From: Tillus elongatus
Lineage: Eukaryota; Arthropoda; Insecta; Coleoptera; Cleridae
Assembly: GCA_964006375.1 (NCBI GenBank)
Contig: OZ023270.1
Coordinates: 51,881,120 to 51,945,119 of the forward strand
Direction of reading: 5' to 3'
Length of the DNA stretch: 64,000 nucleotides
This document shows, piece after piece, positions 59,129-64,000 of this stretch (positions are counted from its first letter, which is position 1; each line of letters opens with the position of its first letter). The position numbers were made by a program, and so were the translations under genes. The notes beneath the pieces were generated by a model. It made no database searches, was not told where the DNA came from, and saw nothing but the letters and a program-made list of their open reading frames with translations.

Positions 59129-61068
59129 GCTTTTCCGAACGTTTTGCTGAAGTAGCCTATCACAACTTCTTCTCCGGCTTGGAGCTGCGAGAGTACTGCC
59201 CCAATGCCATACTGGGAAGCATCAGTGTCCAGTATGAACAGTCCTTCGTCCTGAGGATAAGCCAGTATAGGAGCAGTGAGAAGACGATGTTTGAGTTCTC
59301 TAAAAGACTGTTGGCAATCTGGTGACCAGATGAACTCGGCCTTATTTTCAGTTAGGCTATGTAGAGGTTTCGCAATGCTGCTGAAGTACTTCACAAAGCG
59401 TCGGTAGTAGCTGCAAAGTCCCAGAAAACTTCTGACCTCATGTTTGTTCTTCGGCACAGGCCAGTCTCTTACTGCCTTTATTTTCTCTGGATCGGTTTCT
59501 ATCCCTTTCTCAGAAACGACATGTCCGAGGAAACTCACTTTCTTCTGGAAGAGGACGCATTTCTTGGGATTGAGTTGCAGATTGGCACCTCTCAGCCTGG
59601 AGAAAACTTGTTTCAGATTCGACAGGTGTTCATCGAAAGTCCTTCCAATCACCATGACATCATCGAGATACACCAGGCATGTTTCCCATGTCAGTCCGCT
59701 TAGCACTAATTCCATTAGTCGCTCGAAGGTGGCAGGGGCATTACATAAGCCGAATGGCATGACCTTGAATTGGTACAACCCATTCCCGGTTGAAAAAGCA
59801 GTCTTCTCCTTATCGTCTTTATGGAGTTCTACTTGCCAGTAGCCACTTTTCAGGTCTAATGTAGAGAACCACTTTGATCCAGCCAAAGTGTTCAAAGTGT
59901 CGTCGATCCGGGGCAGGGGATAACTGTCCTTCTTGGTGACATCATTCAGCTTTCTATAGTCCACGCAAAATCTCATAGTGCCATCTTTCTTGGTGACCAA
60001 AACTACTGGGGACGACCAAGGACTATTAGACTCCTCGATCACACCATCTTCCAGCATTTCGTTAACCATCGCCTTGATTTCTGATTGCTTGGCAAAAGGC
60101 AGTCTTCTCGGCGGCTGTCTAATTGGTCTTGCGTCGCCAGTATTAATTCTGTGTTGCACTAGACTCGTACGACCTGTGATTTTATCTTGAGCGAAAATAT
60201 CGGCCTCCTCCAATACGAACTTCAGGGCCATTTCCATCTCCATGTCGTTCAATTGGCCCCAAGAATTCTTAAACCGCTCTACCATTTCTACTGGCAGTCT
60301 TCTGTCTAATGCCGTGGGTGTCACCTTTCTTGACAACGTCACTCGGTCAATGGGCTCGCAAGTGGCGATAACCTCACCTTTCTTCAATGTGACCCTGTTA
60401 GTTTGCACGTTAGCCACTCTTATGGGTATTGTCCTCTTCGGGTCTACTAAGCATCGTGCGACGAGGGCACCATCATGTCTATCTTTTAGGGGCTCCGCTA
60501 TGAGAGCAGACATACCATCAAGTTTCTTCTCTAGTCTGGCTCTGACAATCTTCTCACTGTTACCAGGAATCCGTGTATCCTCGTCGACAATAAGTCTCAC
60601 CCTGAGATTAGCTTCGCCTGCTGTTGGAGATAAGTACAATTCTTCGTTACCGATTTTCAAAATCTTATTCTGGAAGTCTACTGAAAGGACATCGAACTCT
60701 TCCATTAAATCCAGGCCCAGAATAAATTCGTCGACGATTTCTGCGACGACAGCCCTTACCTGTAGCTCAGTACTGCCCAGCCTAATGTAAATAGTGGCCT
60801 CTCCATGCACGGGTATCCTATCTCCTTTCGCTGTCTCTAACACAGGCTGTTTGTTGGTAGTGAGTGCCGACTTGTTTGGCAACATGTCTGGGCGTACAAC
60901 GGATCTAGTGGCACCAGTATCGATGGTGAAGCTGCATTGTCTCCCGTCTATGCTACCAGGTATAACGAGGCTCTCGTGGTAGCGTCGGATAGTGGAGACC
61001 TTTACTTTGGGGCCTTGGGACTCGCACGCCAGCTGCCGCCCCCTTACACTGGCGTCAGGTCGTTTCCC
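59110..61068 (-). CDS. pol: Gypsy pol, protease, RT and RNase H start
   Basis: This frame is -1 to gag and is open from the slippery site at 61068. The first methionine (60885) lies after the protease active site FTIDTGATRSVV, so expression by frameshifting is more plausible than initiation there. RT: VTKKDGTMRFCVDYRKLN, STLDLKSGYWQV, MPFGLCNAPATFERLM, YLDDVMVIGRTF and SFLGHVVS. RNase H starts ILDTDASQYGIGAVLSQ. The frame ends at KAEKITV through the homopolymer deletion, and the remainder of pol lies in the next frame. Confidence 0.95.
   Translation of the reverse strand, partial: GKRPDASVRGRQLACESQGPKVKVSTIRRYHESLVIPGSIDGRQCSFTIDTGATRSVVRPDMLPNKSALTTNKQPVLETAKGDRIPVHGEATIYIRLGSTELQVRAVVAEIVDEFILGLDLMEEFDVLSVDFQNKILKIGNEELYLSPTAGEANLRVRLIVDEDTRIPGNSEKIVRARLEKKLDGMSALIAEPLKDRHDGALVARCLVDPKRTIPIRVANVQTNRVTLKKGEVIATCEPIDRVTLSRKVTPTALDRRLPVEMVERFKNSWGQLNDMEMEMALKFVLEEADIFAQDKITGRTSLVQHRINTGDARPIRQPPRRLPFAKQSEIKAMVNEMLEDGVIEESNSPWSSPVVLVTKKDGTMRFCVDYRKLNDVTKKDSYPLPRIDDTLNTLAGSKWFSTLDLKSGYWQVELHKDDKEKTAFSTGNGLYQFKVMPFGLCNAPATFERLMELVLSGLTWETCLVYLDDVMVIGRTFDEHLSNLKQVFSRLRGANLQLNPKKCVLFQKKVSFLGHVVSEKGIETDPEKIKAVRDWPVPKNKHEVRSFLGLCSYYRRFVKYFSSIAKPLHSLTENKAEFIWSPDCQQSFRELKHRLLTAPILAYPQDEGLFILDTDASQYGIGAVLSQLQAGEEVVIGYFSKTFGKAEKITV
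61044..61068 (-). promoter_or_regulatory. -1 ribosomal frameshift signal at gag-pol
   Basis: GGGAAAC at 61068-61062 (minus) is in register as G GGA AAC in the gag frame, a canonical X XXY YYZ heptamer. Six bases later ACGCCAG pairs with CTGGCGT across a 16-nt loop that contains the gag stop codon; the stem's 3' arm lies at about 61026-61032. Slippage puts the ribosome in the pol frame, which is open from here. Confidence 0.8.
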
Positions 61069-62588
61069 TGACGCCGCTCACTGTTGGTGTATTCTTGTCT
61101 TCTGCGAGCCACCTGTTGGGTTTGTGAGCACTGTCTACTTATGTGCCCTTTCCTACCACACTTGTAACATTCTATGTCTGACCAATCTGCTTTCGTCCTA
61201 CGTGTCCCAACCGGTACAGTGAGCTTGCTTATGGCTTCTTTTATCATTTTCATTTCTTGCCTTAGTTCCACTGTCGTGTCTGCAAAGTCCTCTATCTCCT
61301 TCACTTCGCGCAGCCTGTTGCGGCGAGGTTGAGATGCATTCTTCGCTGCTTCAAATTCCAAGCCATAAATTACGCAGTCCGTAAGTGTTTTGAACCTTCC
61401 GAGCCTTAAAGCTTGTTGCATTTCATTATCAAGTACCCCATCGATGAAGGTCTGGACGGTTATCTGGTTGACAAATTCTTCTGGGGCTTGGGGATATGCC
61501 AGTCGCACAAGTTTCTCCACTTCGGCACTAAATTCTTGCAGCGTCTCATTTGGCTTCTGGACCCTTGACTTTAGTTGTGTCTGGTAGACCTGGCTCATGT
61601 ACTTGTTACCATATCTCAAATCTAGGGCCTGTATCACTGTTAAGTAGTTTTGCTGTTTCGACTCCGGGATGTTCTGGAGGATTTCTAGGGCTTTACCTCG
61701 AAGCGAGAGAATTAGAGCAGTTGCCGCCTGTTGTTCGCTCCACCCATTACTGAGAGCTGCCGCCTCAAACTGCCTCCTGTACATGGGCCACGATGTTTCT
61801 CCGTCAAAAGTCGGCGGCTTCAAGGTTCCATGAGGCTGCTGCACGATTGGCATATCTTCTTCCGGACGATTTTGAACTGGGGACATTCCAGTAACTCCTC
61901 TTGGTTGAGTTCTGTCAGTCTGGCTCATCACCTGCTCTGTCAGTTCTCTATGTCTGACTTCTGTGCCTTTCATCATCATCTTCATTTGTTCTTTCAACCC
62001 CTCCACTTCTTCCCATCGTTTGTTCAAATCCTCTGTGACATTTTCTACTTTCCTGTTTACCACTCCTATTGTATTTTCCACATCTTCTACTTTCTTGTCC
62101 ACATTTTCTACTTTCTTGTCCACATTTTCTACTTTCTTGTCCACATTTTCTATTTGTTCGTTGATCTGTTCAATTTCTTCTTTTACATCAACTCTCATAT
62201 TGTGGAACATACTTCGGAGGTCTTCTTTGTCTTCTTCGCGTTGCTTCTTGAGTTCTTCTTTATCTTCAAGACGCCTCTGTTCCTCCTCTTGTCGTCTCCT
62301 CTCGTCTTCTTCGCGTTGCTTCTTGAGGTCTTCTTTATCTTCTTGTCGCCGCTGTTCGTCTTCTTCGCGTCGTCTTCTTTCATCTTCCTGTCGCCGTTGT
62401 TCGTCTTCTTCGCGTCGTCTTCTTTCATCTTCCTGTCGCCGTTGTTCGTCTTCTTCGCGTTGCCTCTTGAGGTCTTCTTTATCTTCTTGTCGTCTTCTCT
62501 CGTCTTCTTCGCGTTGTCTTTTCAGTAAGTCCATCAACTCTTTGATTTCAGCCATCTTGTCGTAGTCAGTCGATCTAGTGTTTACCAT
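61044..62588 (-). CDS. gag: Gypsy gag with extended coiled coil and zinc knuckle
   Basis: 514 residues. Residues ~10-130 are a highly charged, internally repeated helix built of RREEDEQRRQEDE-type units; residues ~130-200 contain five or so VDKKVEN-type heptads. This makes one long predicted coiled coil. The central part (~255-420) is a capsid-like region (WPMYRRQFEAAALSNGW, LRGKALEIL, YPQAPEEFVNQ). One CCHC knuckle, CYKCGRKGHISRQC, is near residue 480. It overlaps pol by 25 nt in the -1 frame. The start follows the PBS by ~40 nt. The frame is intact. Confidence 0.95.
   Translation of the reverse strand: MVNTRSTDYDKMAEIKELMDLLKRQREEDERRRQEDKEDLKRQREEDEQRRQEDERRRREEDEQRRQEDERRRREEDEQRRQEDKEDLKKQREEDERRRQEEEQRRLEDKEELKKQREEDKEDLRSMFHNMRVDVKEEIEQINEQIENVDKKVENVDKKVENVDKKVEDVENTIGVVNRKVENVTEDLNKRWEEVEGLKEQMKMMMKGTEVRHRELTEQVMSQTDRTQPRGVTGMSPVQNRPEEDMPIVQQPHGTLKPPTFDGETSWPMYRRQFEAAALSNGWSEQQAATALILSLRGKALEILQNIPESKQQNYLTVIQALDLRYGNKYMSQVYQTQLKSRVQKPNETLQEFSAEVEKLVRLAYPQAPEEFVNQITVQTFIDGVLDNEMQQALRLGRFKTLTDCVIYGLEFEAAKNASQPRRNRLREVKEIEDFADTTVELRQEMKMIKEAISKLTVPVGTRRTKADWSDIECYKCGRKGHISRQCSQTQQVARRRQEYTNSERRQGNDLTPV
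62195..62530. repeat. Coding minisatellite within gag
   Basis: Units of ~39-45 bp such as 'cttcttcgcgtcgtcttc', 'tttcatcttcctgtcgccg' and 'ttgttcgtcttcttcgcg' are repeated, several almost identically. They encode the Arg/Glu-rich heptads of gag. Array length may vary between copies. Confidence 0.8.
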
Positions 62589-62627
62589 TTACAACTAGCT
62601 TAATTGTTCACTTCTTCACTCACTTAT

Positions 62628-62645
62628 CCCACACTTCTGACACCA
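62628..62645 (-). other. Primer binding site of the gypsy element
   Basis: TGGTGTCAGAAGTGTGGG on the minus strand, 3 nt inside the 5' LTR. The TGGTGTCAGAAGTG core fits a tRNA-Leu 3' end. The tRNA identity is from memory. Confidence 0.7.
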
Positions 62646-62648
62646 AAT

Positions 62649-63384
62649 TGTTACGTTTTCTCCGGGTTCAGGATAAGTGAGACTTTAAATTTTAACAAAA
62701 CAACTTTATTTACACTCTAAATATGGATACAATAAAATTTCTAGAATGTCTCTCTCAGAAAACACTTCATTTACTGGCCTTACAATTACTACTCTCAACA
62801 AAAGTCACTAATCTGGTACTACAGTCACTACTCTCTTAACACTTTACACTGCTTCTTCAAGTCACTACCACATTCTCTTACTGAACTGAACTAACTCGGG
62901 CTGGCTTGCTTTCGCTTTTATATACTCGCCGTACCTTCCCCTCCTTTCTAGAACGTTCCATTCCAGAACGTTCCAGGACCTTCTTTTACTAGAAGGTTCT
63001 GTGAATACAGATCGGTCCCGTGTGTATACAGGGGGATGTATATACAGGATGATCCAAATGTGGTCACCACTCCTATGTTACACAAGAGGTGTTTCTCGAA
63101 CTATAAGATCTCTTTGCGTATACAGGCTGTAAGGGTTCTCTGCGTATACAGGGTGTATGTACAGGGTGTTCGGAATGTGCAGACCTCAGTTATCCGTTCC
63201 GACGGGGTACAAGTTGGTAACTTCGTTATTTCTGGTCCTAGAGGGTTGAGACTTCGCCTGAGGGGGGTCACCCCAGGGGGGTGGGGAGGCGGTGTTGCCA
63301 GATTGTGCAAAAATTCCCAGATGTTGGGGAAGTTCTGGAGATGTGGCAACACCGCACCTACATCTGTTAAGAAGCTTTGTAACA
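62649..63384 (-). repeat. 5' LTR of the gypsy element
   Basis: Same 736 bp as the 3' LTR by reading. It would drive transcription towards gag. HSE-like cluster 62946-63005, TATA at ~62916-62924. Confidence 0.97.
62946..63005 (-). promoter_or_regulatory. HSE-like cluster of the promoter-active 5' LTR
   Basis: The same three GAA/TTC arrays as in the 3' LTR, here upstream of the element's own genes. Confidence 0.75.

Positions 63385-64000
<616 letters not shown>

Larger units (their letters stand above)
56662..63384 (-). mobile_element. Young Ty3/gypsy LTR retrotransposon (6723 bp)
   Basis: Order on the minus strand: 5' LTR (63384-62649), PBS, gag, pol (protease, RT, RNase H, integrase), polypurine tract, 3' LTR (57397-56662). 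I see no difference between the two 736-bp LTRs, so it inserted recently. There is no env-like frame; pol ends ~13 nt before the 3' LTR. It sits in (AT)n, so the short target duplication cannot be placed with certainty: 'tata' on both sides if each LTR is one base longer at both ends. Confidence 0.97.

Overview
The window is AT-rich animal DNA from an insect-type genome. Only one host gene is recognisable: two exons of cysteine string protein (Csp, DNAJC5 family) on the + strand. A J-domain exon (17567-17858) and the cysteine-string exon (28925-29056) are separated by an 11.07-kb intron. Both exons have canonical splice sites and join in phase 0. The first exon(s) and the 3' exons were not found. 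Almost everything else is transposable elements, foldback repeats, a ~322-bp tandem repeat and long (AT)n tracts. No rRNA, tRNA gene or CRISPR was seen.

Layout. 1-2.9 kb: foldback repeats and a collapsed hAT (ZMYM/TTF type). 5.1-9.3 kb: a nearly full R1/LOA-type non-LTR retrotransposon with a 12-bp target-site duplication (TSD), followed by a tRNA-derived SINE. 11.05-14.0 kb: a hAT with terminal inverted repeats and an 8-bp duplication. 14.4-16.5 kb: a decayed R1/LOA-like copy. 17.6-29.1 kb: the Csp intron. It holds an errantivirus-like integrase/env remnant split by a CR1/Jockey-type element, an RNase H-bearing non-LTR tail, a BEL/Pao gag fragment, and the tandem repeat block. 29.5-38.5 kb: several mariner/Tc1-like elements, MITEs, foldbacks and AT tracts, including a 318-bp palindrome. 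39.8-45 kb: a decayed Ty3/gypsy with Jockey-like and RTE-like insertions. 45.7-47.3 kb: a long-TIR element. 47.6-49.9 kb: a Jockey-like element with a SINE inserted in its reading frame. 50.2-55.6 kb: mariner-like elements. 56.4-64 kb: a young Ty3/gypsy (56662-63384) with two 736-bp LTRs in which I see no difference, inserted into the AT core of a dispersed repeat.

The young gypsy is the most informative object. Its LTR carries three heat-shock-element-like clusters of GAA/TTC units just upstream of a TATA box, an arrangement like that of heat-shock gene promoters. Its gag and pol overlap at G GGA AAC, a canonical -1 slippery heptamer, followed six bases later by a 7-bp stem. Pol is broken once, by a one-base change in a homopolymer.

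A second theme is a dispersed repeat family built as left module, (AT)n core and right module. At least two copies have been split at the AT core by other elements (gypsy at 56662, mariner at 33055), so these cores look like insertion targets. All family assignments are from reading the sequence; no database search was run.
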